DNA of 64,000 nucleotides from Neobacillus drentensis (GTDB lineage: Bacteria > Bacillota > Bacilli > Bacillales > Cytobacillaceae), in assembly GCF_021560175.1 (NCBI RefSeq), contig NZ_CP091110.1:734001-798000 (forward strand), in the 5' to 3' direction. Below, piece after piece: positions 8,712 to 16,711 of the stretch. The notes under the pieces are model-generated. The model ran no database searches, was not told where the DNA came from, and saw only the letters and a program-made list of their open reading frames with translations. The translations under genes and the position numbers were made by a program. The number at the start of each line of letters is the position of its first letter. Position 1 is the first letter of the stretch.

Positions 8712-9108
8712 CTTTTCATTAATGAGTTGTTCAACTGCGGGAATATCAGCTGGGGTCCATTTAAGTGAATCAAGATTTTCTCTTTTTAACCAAATGAGTT
8801 TTGAATACTCAATCTTTGTTGGGGTACCTTCAACAACTCTACATTTGATTGAGATTAAATTGATAATAAACGTTTCGTATTCATGGGTATTGTCATTAAA
8901 TACTTCTTTGTATGTCTCTATTTTACAACCTAACTCTTCAGTAATTTCTCTCTCTAATGCTGAGAAAATGTCTTCATTTGCTTCTACTTTCCCCACCAGG
9001 GAACTCCCACATATTTGGTATAGACATTTCAGGTGATCTTATAGCACATAGAATTTCTTGGTTTTCATTTTCAATAATCGCTGCCACTACTTTTACAAGC
9101 TTTTTCAT
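8709..9108 (-). pseudogene. Frameshifted second NUDIX hydrolase gene
   Basis: Reading from ATG 9108 gives MKKLVKVVAAIIENENQEIL and then WEFPGG, closely matching the NUDIX protein at 4156-4554. A run of four G instead of three at about 8994-8997 then shifts the frame just at the start of the NUDIX box. The remaining 95 codons (8709-8996) continue in the other frame with an intact E-x7-REITEELG half and close similarity to the end of the paralogue. An AGGAGG site precedes the start. Either this is a real one-base insertion that kills the gene, or a homopolymer error in the assembly. If the error is artificial, the gene would be a full 132-residue MutT-like enzyme. Confidence 0.8.
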
Positions 9109-9310
9109 GATGCCTCCTATTTGTAATTATTTATTAGTAATAATATCATCTTTATTTAAAAATTCTTGTTGAGAGAGTACTGAAGCACCAGATACTGATT
9201 GATACAAAAGTTAATCAAACGATTAATTGCATCGTTAAATCTCTTGGTACATATAAAGTGTCGGAAAACATTTCTAGTTGATAGCTTTTAACTCAATAAT
9301 CTTCTTCTCA

Positions 9311-9339
9311 TTGCAATCCCCTTCGACTTATGCTATGAC
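9311..9339 (+). promoter_or_regulatory. Possible promoter of the PrpR-like regulator gene
   Basis: TTGCAA (9311-9316), a 17-base spacer and TATGAC (9334-9339) give a moderate match to the SigA consensus about 27 bases before the start codon. Confidence 0.35.
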
Positions 9340-9365
9340 TAGACTAGAATTTAAAGGATATAGGT

Positions 9366-11069
9366 GTGGTACGAATGAAGATAAAAGCATTGTTTGTGGC
9401 CCCGTATGCCGCTATGGAGAATTTAATAGAAGAGTGTCGGTATGAAGAGACTGAAATAGATCTTCACATTGAAATTGGAAATCTTCAGGAAGGCGTTGCT
9501 TTAGCAAAAAAGGCAGAAGCACAAGGATTTGACGTCATCATCAGTCGTGGTGGAACTGCCAAGTTGATTGGTGAAACGGTCGGCATTCCTGTTATCGATG
9601 TCCATATTTCTGGTTACGATATGCTTCGAGTCTTCACGCTTGCGAATGATCTTCCCAGGAAGAAGGCGATCGTAGGCTTCCCAACTATTACTCTCGGAGC
9701 AAAGGCGATTATAGACCTTTTGGATATTCCAATAGATATTTTCACGATTAATGATGAAAGTGAAACAGAGCCATTACTATCAAGGTTAAAGCATGAAGGG
9801 TATCAGCTCATCATAGGGGATGTCGTAACGTATGAAACAGCTTCAAGATTGGGGTTGCTAGGAATATTGCTTCAATCGGGAAGGGAAGCTATATTTGATT
9901 CATTTAAGGAAGCGAAAATGGTGGCAAGATGGATGCTGAATAATAAGCTGGAGATCGAACGATTAAAGGCTTTATTACATATTACTGCAAAAGACTTTAT
10001 GCTTCTTTCACACAATGGCGATATTGTCTATGAACAATGGGCTACTTTCCAGTCAAGACCCATAAATGAAATTCCATTAATTATGGATACAAATCAGGAT
10101 GAAGCTAGTGGGAAGGAAATCTCCTATATCAAAGATAATAATGGGGAAACATTAAAACTAATCAAAACGAAAATAATGACAACAGAATTCTCCTATCTTT
10201 TTTGTCAATTTTCTCATTTGAAGATTAATCCTGAATCAGAAGAAATTATGAAGGTCAATGTGCTCGCTCCCCCGCCAATTATTCACCATAGTAAAGCGAT
10301 GAATTTATGTCTAAATATGATTGATCGCTGTCTTTCTCACACTCGTTTTATCTTAAATGGAAAAAGGGGTACCGAAAAGGAATTGATTGCTCAGTATATT
10401 CATTACCATAAAACACATGGGAACGGATTATTTGCTTCGATAAAAGCATTGGATTTACTAGATATCAATCTGGAAAAGGTAGATAAGGATATCAAAACCA
10501 TCTATATTCATTCTATTGATCTTTTAGATGAGGCACTAAGAGATGAGCTTTGGAGAAAAATCGGGTCTATAAAAGTTAGAGGAATAACAATTATTATTGG
10601 AATGATCGAACTACAGCACTCTTGGGAAATATATAGTGATGATATCATTCGGATTTATATCCCTTCTTTGGCTGAACGGAAAGAGGATTTAAAGGAGCTT
10701 GTGACGTCGTTTATTCTTCATTTTAACCAAACATTAGGGACATCTGCCATTAAAATGAGAGAAGATGGGTTAGCATTATTGGCGGAGTATGATTGGCCAG
10801 GTAATGTAGGAGAATTAAAGGCAATATTAAAAGATGCCGTCCTCATGGAAAAGGGTTATGTCATTGAAAAAGGATTAGTTGAAAGTCTGTTAAAACAGAA
10901 AGGATCAGCAGATGTGGGAATTTCCACCGATTTCTTGATGGGGACCTTAGAAGACATCGAGAAGAGAATTATTGAAAAAGTGTTAGAAGAAGAGGAATTT
11001 AACCAAACAAAAGCAGCTAAACGCTTAAATATCAATCGCTCCACACTTTGGCGTAAGTTAAAAAGTTAA
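9366..11069 (+). CDS. PrpR-N / degenerate AAA+ / Fis-HTH regulator of acid-sugar genes
   Basis: 567 residues from GTG 9366 (AAAGGA 7 bases upstream); ATG 9375 is an alternative. Residues 1-190 resemble the PrpR N-terminal sensor domain (VIISRGGTAKLIGETVGIPV). A linker follows, then a sigma-54-activator-like AAA+ region (about 310-500) ending in YDWPGNVGELK, and a C-terminal Fis-type helix-turn-helix (NQTKAAKRLNINRSTLWRKL). The ATPase part is degenerate: the usual GESGTGKE is GKRGTEKE, and the GAFTGA loop that contacts sigma-54 is missing. It therefore probably regulates without sigma-54, in the manner of TyrR. It lies just upstream of, and co-directional with, a permease-kinase-dehydrogenase set that it most likely controls. 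Confidence 0.82.
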   Translation: MVRMKIKALFVAPYAAMENLIEECRYEETEIDLHIEIGNLQEGVALAKKAEAQGFDVIISRGGTAKLIGETVGIPVIDVHISGYDMLRVFTLANDLPRKKAIVGFPTITLGAKAIIDLLDIPIDIFTINDESETEPLLSRLKHEGYQLIIGDVVTYETASRLGLLGILLQSGREAIFDSFKEAKMVARWMLNNKLEIERLKALLHITAKDFMLLSHNGDIVYEQWATFQSRPINEIPLIMDTNQDEASGKEISYIKDNNGETLKLIKTKIMTTEFSYLFCQFSHLKINPESEEIMKVNVLAPPPIIHHSKAMNLCLNMIDRCLSHTRFILNGKRGTEKELIAQYIHYHKTHGNGLFASIKALDLLDINLEKVDKDIKTIYIHSIDLLDEALRDELWRKIGSIKVRGITIIIGMIELQHSWEIYSDDIIRIYIPSLAERKEDLKELVTSFILHFNQTLGTSAIKMREDGLALLAEYDWPGNVGELKAILKDAVLMEKGYVIEKGLVESLLKQKGSADVGISTDFLMGTLEDIEKRIIEKVLEEEEFNQTKAAKRLNINRSTLWRKLKS

Positions 11070-11084
11070 TTTAATAACAGTTTA

Positions 11085-11140
11085 AAAATGCAACGGTTTC
11101 ATTTCATCTAAATTTATTTGAAATAAAACTGTTGCATTTT
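11085..11140 (+). terminator. Long terminator hairpin after the regulator gene
   Basis: Arms AAAATGCAAC (11085-11094) and GTTGCATTTT (11131-11140) pair, with inner pairing of TTTCATTTCA and TTGAAATAAA, and a T run follows. It separates the regulator gene from the kdgT-like operon. Confidence 0.7.
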
Positions 11141-11166
11141 TTGTCGAATGGAATTAAAATAATAAA

Positions 11167-11180
11167 TGTAATCGATTTCA
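11167..11180 (+). promoter_or_regulatory. cre box (CcpA site) upstream of the permease gene
   Basis: TGTAATCGATTTCA matches the cre consensus TGWAANCGNTNWCA at every position. It lies 60 bases before the permease start, in the likely promoter region, so glucose-type catabolite repression by CcpA is expected. A further inverted repeat TGTTG-N7-CAACA at 11192-11208 could be the site of the PrpR-like regulator. Confidence 0.75.
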
Positions 11181-11226
11181 AGTGTTTTAACTGTTGAAAA
11201 ATACAACATAAGGGGATATGATTAAT

Positions 11227-12189
11227 ATGAGAATTAAAGCAGCGATTGATAAAGTTCCAGGCGGTATGATGTTAATACCCTTACTTATTGGAGCGTTAAT
11301 TCGTACATTTTTACCTGGAATTTTTGATTTACCAGAATTTAAAAGTTCTTTTACAGGGGGATTATTAACAGGAACTTCAGCTCTACTAGCAGCATTTTAT
11401 ATTTGTTTAGGTTCAACTATACGATTTCAAGCAACCGGTTACATCTTGAAAAAAGGGGTAAGCTTATGGGTTGGTAAAATTGGAACAACATTTCTCATCG
11501 CTTTACTGATTAAAGCCATTTTTCCAGATCAGAACCACTTATTCTTAGGGTTATCTGCTTTAGCAATTATAGCGGCATTTTCTGATACAAACGGTGGACT
11601 TTATATGGCACTTATGGGTCAGTTAGGAAAGAAAGCAGAGGATGTTGCAGCTTATTCCATTATGTCTCTTGAATCTGGTCCATTCTTTACGATGTTAATT
11701 CTTGGGGTTGCTGGATTAGCAAGTTTCCCACTGTTAGCATTTGTGTTTGCTATCCTTCCTTTATTACTTGGAATGATCCTCGGAAACCTTGATGAAAAAA
11801 TGCGGGAATTCTTAAGTAAGGGACAAGACGTTATTATTCCATTGTTTTCTTTAGCCATCGGTGCTGGAATTAACTTAACTAATGTCGTGAAAGCTGGATT
11901 TTCTGGTGTCATCTTAGGTGTGGCGGTAGTCGTAGTTACAGGTATAGTCTTATTTATCATTGATCGCATCACAGGAGGAAACGGTGTAGCAGGTATTGCC
12001 GCTTCATCAACTGCTGGAAATGCTGCAGCTGTACCAATGGCTGTTGCGGCTGTTTATACCGGATATAGTGAGATTGCAGCTACAGCAACACTTCAAGTTA
12101 CAGCAGCGGTTATTGTTACGGCCATTTTTACTCCGCTCCTTACAACTTGGTATGCAAAACGAGTGGAACAACGAAAAGCAACAGTATAA
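11227..12189 (+). CDS. 2-keto-3-deoxygluconate permease family (KdgT-like) transporter
   Basis: 320 residues from ATG 11227, giving the family-typical start MRIKAAIDKVPGGMM; the ATG at 11218 lies too close to the AGGGG site. About ten membrane segments, with the KdgT motifs FSDTNGGLYMAL and GNAAAVPMAV. The family contains proton symporters for 2-keto-3-deoxy-D-gluconate. The two genes downstream encode a four-carbon acid sugar kinase and a PdxA2-like enzyme, so the natural substrate here is more likely a threonate or erythronate than KDG. First gene of a three-gene operon under a cre box. Confidence 0.88.
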   Translation: MRIKAAIDKVPGGMMLIPLLIGALIRTFLPGIFDLPEFKSSFTGGLLTGTSALLAAFYICLGSTIRFQATGYILKKGVSLWVGKIGTTFLIALLIKAIFPDQNHLFLGLSALAIIAAFSDTNGGLYMALMGQLGKKAEDVAAYSIMSLESGPFFTMLILGVAGLASFPLLAFVFAILPLLLGMILGNLDEKMREFLSKGQDVIIPLFSLAIGAGINLTNVVKAGFSGVILGVAVVVVTGIVLFIIDRITGGNGVAGIAASSTAGNAAAVPMAVAAVYTGYSEIAATATLQVTAAVIVTAIFTPLLTTWYAKRVEQRKATV

Positions 12190-12225
12190 CTGTGTGGAAA
12201 GAATTTAGTAATAAAGGAGTCGTAA

Positions 12226-13524
12226 ATGATGCAACGTTTTTACATTATTGCGGATGATCTAACAGGGGCAAATGATGCAGGGGTGCAGTTATCGAAAATA
12301 GGGATATCCTCTACTGTGTTCTTTGATTATAAAGACTCCTCTTTACAATCAATAGAGGATGTCGCAATTATTGATACTGATAGTCGCGCGCTAAGTGAAG
12401 AAGCTGCATATGAAACGATTCAGAATGCCAGTTCTATCTTTCGGAAACAAGGGTATGAACAAGTATATAAAAAAATGGACTCAACATTACGAGGAAATGT
12501 AGCCGCCGAATTGGCGGCTCTTGTTTCCGTTTATCAGCCTGAAATAATTGTTGTTGCTCCAGCCTTTCCGAAAATGAATCGTCAAACAATTAATGGCTAT
12601 CAATATGTGAACGGTGAACGTGTCTCGGAAACAGAATTTGGCAGGGATCCGAAAACGCCGGTAAAGGAAAGCTTTATTCCGGATCTATTAAAAAAATATG
12701 TAGACGATCGGATTTGTTTAATCGATCAATCTTTATTAAACTCCTCAAACGAGAATTTAACCAATAAAATTGTAGAGAATACAGGGCATGGCACCACTTG
12801 GTTTATATGTGACGCAGCAACAGATGATGACTTAAAGATGATTGCAGAGACATTTGGACAGTTTAATAAAAAAACCGTTTGGGCTGGATCAGCAGGATTG
12901 ATTGAATATTTGCCGAATGCCTTACAACTAAAAAAAGCGGAAATAAATCAGCAAGAGGCACTAGGAATCGAACAAACATTAACCGTATCAGCTAGTCTAT
13001 CATTGGTTACAAAACAGCAGCTTGAGATGGTAAAGATGATGCCCGATACTCATTTTGTAGAAATAGATCCTGTTAATTTAATTAAAAAAACCTATAGATT
13101 ATCCGAAATTATCGATGAGTTTACAAAGGAATCCTACAAGAAACATTTTGTGCTTTTTGTGGATTCGTCGGTTGAAAATAGAGAAGCAACCAAACAGCTT
13201 GGAACTGAACTTTCTCTAGGTAATACACAAATTAGTGAAGCCATTTCCATGGAACTTGGCGTGATTGCTAAAGCCATTGTTCATTCAATGCCCACTATTA
13301 ATGGATTAATTCTAACCGGCGGGGACACTGCAAAAGCTGTCTGTAACCAACTAAATATGAATCAAATGCAATTGTATACAGAAATAGAAGCGGGATTGCC
13401 TTTAGGGAAATTAGGTAATGCAACAAACGCTCAAAGGTACTGGACGGTTACGAAGGCCGGCGGTTTTGGAAATGAACATTCATTACTAAATGCTTTGAAA
13501 TTTATGACAAGAGAGGATGTTTGA
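12226..13524 (+). CDS. Four-carbon acid sugar kinase (DUF1537 family)
   Basis: 432 residues. The N-terminal motif ADDLTGANDAGVQLSK and the C-terminal nucleotide-binding motif GLILTGGDTAKAV are diagnostic of the DUF1537 kinases. These phosphorylate D-threonate, L-threonate, D-erythronate or related acid sugars at the 4-hydroxyl, as the first cytosolic catabolic step. A GGAG site sits just before the tandem ATG codons at 12226. The stop codon is 2 bases before the PdxA2 start, so the genes are translationally close. Partnership with PdxA2 rather than an aldolase points to a threonate-type substrate (DtnK/LtnK branch) by analogy with characterised pathways. Confidence 0.88.
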   Translation: MMQRFYIIADDLTGANDAGVQLSKIGISSTVFFDYKDSSLQSIEDVAIIDTDSRALSEEAAYETIQNASSIFRKQGYEQVYKKMDSTLRGNVAAELAALVSVYQPEIIVVAPAFPKMNRQTINGYQYVNGERVSETEFGRDPKTPVKESFIPDLLKKYVDDRICLIDQSLLNSSNENLTNKIVENTGHGTTWFICDAATDDDLKMIAETFGQFNKKTVWAGSAGLIEYLPNALQLKKAEINQQEALGIEQTLTVSASLSLVTKQQLEMVKMMPDTHFVEIDPVNLIKKTYRLSEIIDEFTKESYKKHFVLFVDSSVENREATKQLGTELSLGNTQISEAISMELGVIAKAIVHSMPTINGLILTGGDTAKAVCNQLNMNQMQLYTEIEAGLPLGKLGNATNAQRYWTVTKAGGFGNEHSLLNALKFMTREDV

Positions 13525-13525
13525 A

Positions 13526-14533
13526 ATGGTTGAAATTAAACCAATTATTGGAATTACTATGGGGGACGGCGCAGGAGTAGGCCCTGAAATTATTTTGAAA
13601 AGCCTTCAAAATCAAGAAATATATGATATTTGTAATCCAATTGTCATTGGTGATACCAAGATTCTGAATCGCGCAAAAGGATTTGTTAATAGTGATTTAA
13701 CGGTTGAAACCATCACTGATACTCAAATTGATGGTCTTACGTTTGAACGCGGAATCGTCTATTGTTTAGACCTTAATTTACTTAGCGAAGACTTACCTGT
13801 TGGACAAGTGTCCGCCGAGGCAGGACATGCTGCATTTGAATACTTAGCAAAAGCGATTGATTTAGCTAATAACCAAAAGATTGATGCCATTTGTACAGCT
13901 CCTTTAAATAAAGAAGCTTTGCACAAAGGGGGACATCGATATCCTGGACACACAGAAATTCTCGCTGATTTAACCAATACAAGTGAGTTTTCGATGATGC
14001 TTTCTGCGCCGAACTTAAAGGTTATTCATGTGACAACACATGTTGGTATTATTGATGCTGTTAAAATGATTAATCCAGAACGTGTCTACCGTGTGATCAA
14101 GTTAGCTCATGAAACACTTACTAAATCCGGAACTGAAAACCCAAGAATTGCTGTTTGTGGAATCAACCCGCATGCAGGTGAAAATGGCTTATTTGGTTAC
14201 GGTGAGGAAGAAGAGAAGGTCATTCCTGGCGTCAATAAGGCGAAAGAAGAAGGAATTAACGTTGTGGGTCCTTTACCAGCAGATACATTATTTTTCCGAA
14301 CTGTTCGCGGCGATTTTGACATCGTTGTCGCTATGTATCATGATCAAGGACACGGACCAGTTAAAGTATTAGGCTTAGATGCCGGCGTTAACATTACAGT
14401 TGGCTTACCAATTATTCGAACAAGTGTTGACCACGGAACAGCATTTGACATTGCCGGTAAGGGAATTGTCGAAGAAAAGAGCTTAATGGAGGCAATCCGC
14501 CAAGGTGTGGAACTTGCTCCGAAGAGACAATAG
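13526..14533 (+). CDS. pdxA2: PdxA2-like 4-phospho-threonate/erythronate dehydrogenase
   Basis: 335 residues from ATG 13526, which has GAGAGG 9 bases upstream. Family motifs are GDGAGVGPEI near the start, the HYPGHTE-type segment RYPGHTEILADLT, and YHDQGHGPVK near residue 270 with the metal-binding histidine. PdxA itself oxidises 4-phosphohydroxy-L-threonine for vitamin B6; paralogues next to DUF1537 kinases oxidise and decarboxylate 4-phospho-threonate to dihydroxyacetone phosphate. The operon context therefore argues for a catabolic PdxA2 role. Last gene of the operon, followed by a strong terminator. Confidence 0.87.
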   Translation: MVEIKPIIGITMGDGAGVGPEIILKSLQNQEIYDICNPIVIGDTKILNRAKGFVNSDLTVETITDTQIDGLTFERGIVYCLDLNLLSEDLPVGQVSAEAGHAAFEYLAKAIDLANNQKIDAICTAPLNKEALHKGGHRYPGHTEILADLTNTSEFSMMLSAPNLKVIHVTTHVGIIDAVKMINPERVYRVIKLAHETLTKSGTENPRIAVCGINPHAGENGLFGYGEEEEKVIPGVNKAKEEGINVVGPLPADTLFFRTVRGDFDIVVAMYHDQGHGPVKVLGLDAGVNITVGLPIIRTSVDHGTAFDIAGKGIVEEKSLMEAIRQGVELAPKRQ

Positions 14534-14543
14534 AATTCTCAGG

Positions 14544-14591
14544 AAGGATGCTGATTTAATAAGTTTGATTTCTTATTAAATCAGCATCCTT
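14544..14591. terminator. Strong terminator after pdxA2
   Basis: A 20-bp perfect stem (14544-14563 with 14572-14591) with an 8-base loop is followed by TTTT. It may also serve the convergent MFS gene. Confidence 0.85.
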
Positions 14592-14609
14592 TTTATATGG
14601 CATCTCGGT

Positions 14610-15830
14610 TCAAATCAAATCGTTATGAGACAGGCTACTTTTTCGATAGGCTTTTAATGAGATCGCAGCTAGTAAAATAATCGAAATCAGTATATAGGCA
14701 ATCCCACCTATCAATCCTAAAGATCGAGGTGAAAGATAATTTAGAGCAACCCCAGCTAAAAACATCGACAGCCCCAATATCGTATTTCCAATCGTTGCTA
14801 ACAGCCCAAACATCATTCCCTGATTCTCTTCAGGAATTTCCTTCATCAGTACGGTATCAAAGCAGGCATTCCCTATTCCCGACACAAAGGCAACAAGGCA
14901 AAATAGAAGAATCGCAAAGACAACTAAATGGGTTCTACTTAATAAAAATAGGAATGTTCCCTCGAGCATTAAACAGACTAAACCCGTGACTAAGAAGTTT
15001 TTCCTAAGTCGATTGGCTATCGAATAGCTTAACGTTAACCCAATCCCTAAAGACCCATAAAAAAGACCGACACCGATATCTCCTAAATGATAAACATTAA
15101 CAGCATAGACACTAATCAGGACATTATCAATTCCATTCATAAATGCAATCAAAATTTCGCAGATGAATAGGATTAGAACGGCAGCCGACATCAAAACAAT
15201 CCTTTTGAATACAGCGAATAACGATTTCTTTTTTGATTCATTGTTTTCTGTAATTCGTTCATTTTCAGGGAACTTTATTGTAGAGATAATAGCTGCAGCA
15301 CCTAAGAATGATGCTGCGTTGAGCCAAAAGGTTACATGGGGTCCAAAGATAAACGCCACGATTCCTCCCGAAAAGGCACCACCGATTAAGACGATCCCAA
15401 TCAGTACTTGTTCCAAGCCATTCACTTTCAAAAGATGCTCCATGTTGACAATCCGAGGGATGGACGATTTTCTTGTGGGGCTATAGATGGCTTCACCAGC
15501 AGCTAGAAGGAAGGAGCTAATATAAACAATCCAAAGTTCCTCTTTACTGTGAACCCATAAAAAGGAAAGAGCAAATACAATTCGTATTAAATCAGTTGTT
15601 ACTAATATGGCTTTCCTAGAGAACCGATCTGCCAGCCATCCCCCTATAGGAGCAAAAAAGGCAAAGGGAATTAATCGTATCGCTAAAGTCATTCCCACGG
15701 CTAAACCTGAACCCGTTATCTGTAAAACAAGTGCTAATACGGCAACTGAGCTAAAGCGATCTCCCATTCCATTCACAACTCCCGCTAGGAATAACCTCTG
15801 GTACTGTTTTTCTTTTCGTAAAATGATCAT
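14610..15830 (-). CDS. MFS transporter (drug-efflux type)
   Basis: 406 residues from the ATG at 15830; GAAGG lies 8 bases upstream of it, whereas the GTG three codons earlier touches the ribosome site. About 12 membrane segments, with the MFS loop motif GGWLADRFSRKAIL after segment 2. It resembles MFS_3-type macrolide/drug exporters, proton antiporters of the cytoplasmic membrane. It lies downstream of, and in the same direction as, an ArsR-DUF2087 regulator, and the TCTAATTAG motif occurs in front of both genes, so it is probably induced by the ligand of that regulator. Substrate unknown. Confidence 0.82.
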   Translation of the reverse strand: MIILRKEKQYQRLFLAGVVNGMGDRFSSVAVLALVLQITGSGLAVGMTLAIRLIPFAFFAPIGGWLADRFSRKAILVTTDLIRIVFALSFLWVHSKEELWIVYISSFLLAAGEAIYSPTRKSSIPRIVNMEHLLKVNGLEQVLIGIVLIGGAFSGGIVAFIFGPHVTFWLNAASFLGAAAIISTIKFPENERITENNESKKKSLFAVFKRIVLMSAAVLILFICEILIAFMNGIDNVLISVYAVNVYHLGDIGVGLFYGSLGIGLTLSYSIANRLRKNFLVTGLVCLMLEGTFLFLLSRTHLVVFAILLFCLVAFVSGIGNACFDTVLMKEIPEENQGMMFGLLATIGNTILGLSMFLAGVALNYLSPRSLGLIGGIAYILISIILLAAISLKAYRKSSLSHNDLI

Positions 15831-15868
15831 CACGGGCACCTTCTTTCATAGAAATCTAATTTTATAAC

Positions 15869-15882
15869 CATCTAATTAGCTG
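15869..15882 (-). promoter_or_regulatory. Candidate ArsR-DUF2087 operator before the MFS gene
   Basis: CATCTAATTAGCTG contains the core TCTAATTAG of the perfect palindrome found upstream of the regulator gene (16518-16531). A further half match, ATCTAATT, starts at 15854. Confidence 0.45.
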
Positions 15883-15914
15883 AGCGAAAAAACCGAGCGC
15901 CGGAAGACGCTCGT

Positions 15915-16493
15915 TTAGCTCAACCACCATAACTCAACAGGGTTTAATTCATATTGATTATTTTCACGGTACATATACTGACACATAATAAGCTCACGCC
16001 GTAATGTCGCATAATCCTCATGAAATTGCTTTAAATATTCATTGATTTCTTTTTCAGGATACACTTTTCCAAATTCTAATCCTTTGACCATGTGCTCGAG
16101 TACCACCAGCTTTTTCTTTCGTTGGGCTGGGTAATTTTTTAGTTTTCCATCTTTGGTGAAGAAGTTATTAATAATAGCTGCCCGTTCCTCAGCGGTAACC
16201 GACATTTCCATACTTGCTTTTCCCCCTGTGCCAGCTGTTAGAATCGCCTTCGCACTGCTTTCTAATATTTTCGTATTAAGTGAAAAATAGATAGTGTTCT
16301 TATCACGCTTTTCCTTGATTAGTCCAACTTCTCTAAGCTTTGCCATATGGTGGGTAATCGTTGGCGGTTTAAGTCCAAGCTTTCCAGCAATCGCTTGGCC
16401 ATGCAGTGGACCCTGTTGGAGCAGAGCAATAATACGAATTCGGGTAAGATCGCCTAAAGCTTTATGAAATTCCACAATTTTGTTTAATTGCAT
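15915..16493 (-). CDS. ArsR-type HTH regulator with DUF2087 domain
   Basis: 192 residues. The N-terminal 85 residues are an ArsR winged helix (ALGDLTRIRIIALLQQGPLH, then TITHHMAKLREVGLI). Residues 108-185 fit DUF2087 (FFTKDGKLKNYPAQRKKKL, then FHEDYATLRRELI). It has no ArsR metal-binding cysteine motif in the recognition helix, so it probably senses something other than a metal. A perfect 14-bp palindrome upstream suggests autorepression. The MFS gene that follows is the probable target. Confidence 0.87.
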   Translation of the reverse strand: MQLNKIVEFHKALGDLTRIRIIALLQQGPLHGQAIAGKLGLKPPTITHHMAKLREVGLIKEKRDKNTIYFSLNTKILESSAKAILTAGTGGKASMEMSVTAEERAAIINNFFTKDGKLKNYPAQRKKKLVVLEHMVKGLEFGKVYPEKEINEYLKQFHEDYATLRRELIMCQYMYRENNQYELNPVELWWLS

Positions 16494-16517
16494 TCTTTAT
16501 ACACCTGCTTTAATAAA

Positions 16518-16531
16518 TATCTAATTAGATA
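16518..16531 (-). promoter_or_regulatory. Palindromic operator of the ArsR-DUF2087 gene
   Basis: TATCTAATTAGATA is a perfect 14-bp palindrome 25 bases upstream of the start codon. Its core is repeated before the adjacent MFS gene. Confidence 0.6.
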
Positions 16532-16711
16532 ATAGTCGAATTACATATTTAAATCAATGGTTAATTATCTTAGTTGGATAAAATTGCATTACTTAATTAA
16601 AATGTAATTGGATCTCTTGGAAAGTAAAGAAACATTTCACTCAAAAAGGTTTAAGCAATACCATAGAAATTAATTCGAAATAGATCTTATTAAAGAAAGT
16701 GATGATTGAAG

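Noticed and set aside
11141-11226. Sigma-54 promoter before the kdgT-like gene
   Set aside because: No GG-N10-GC element with a -24/-12 pattern was found, which fits the loss of the GAFTGA loop in the regulator.
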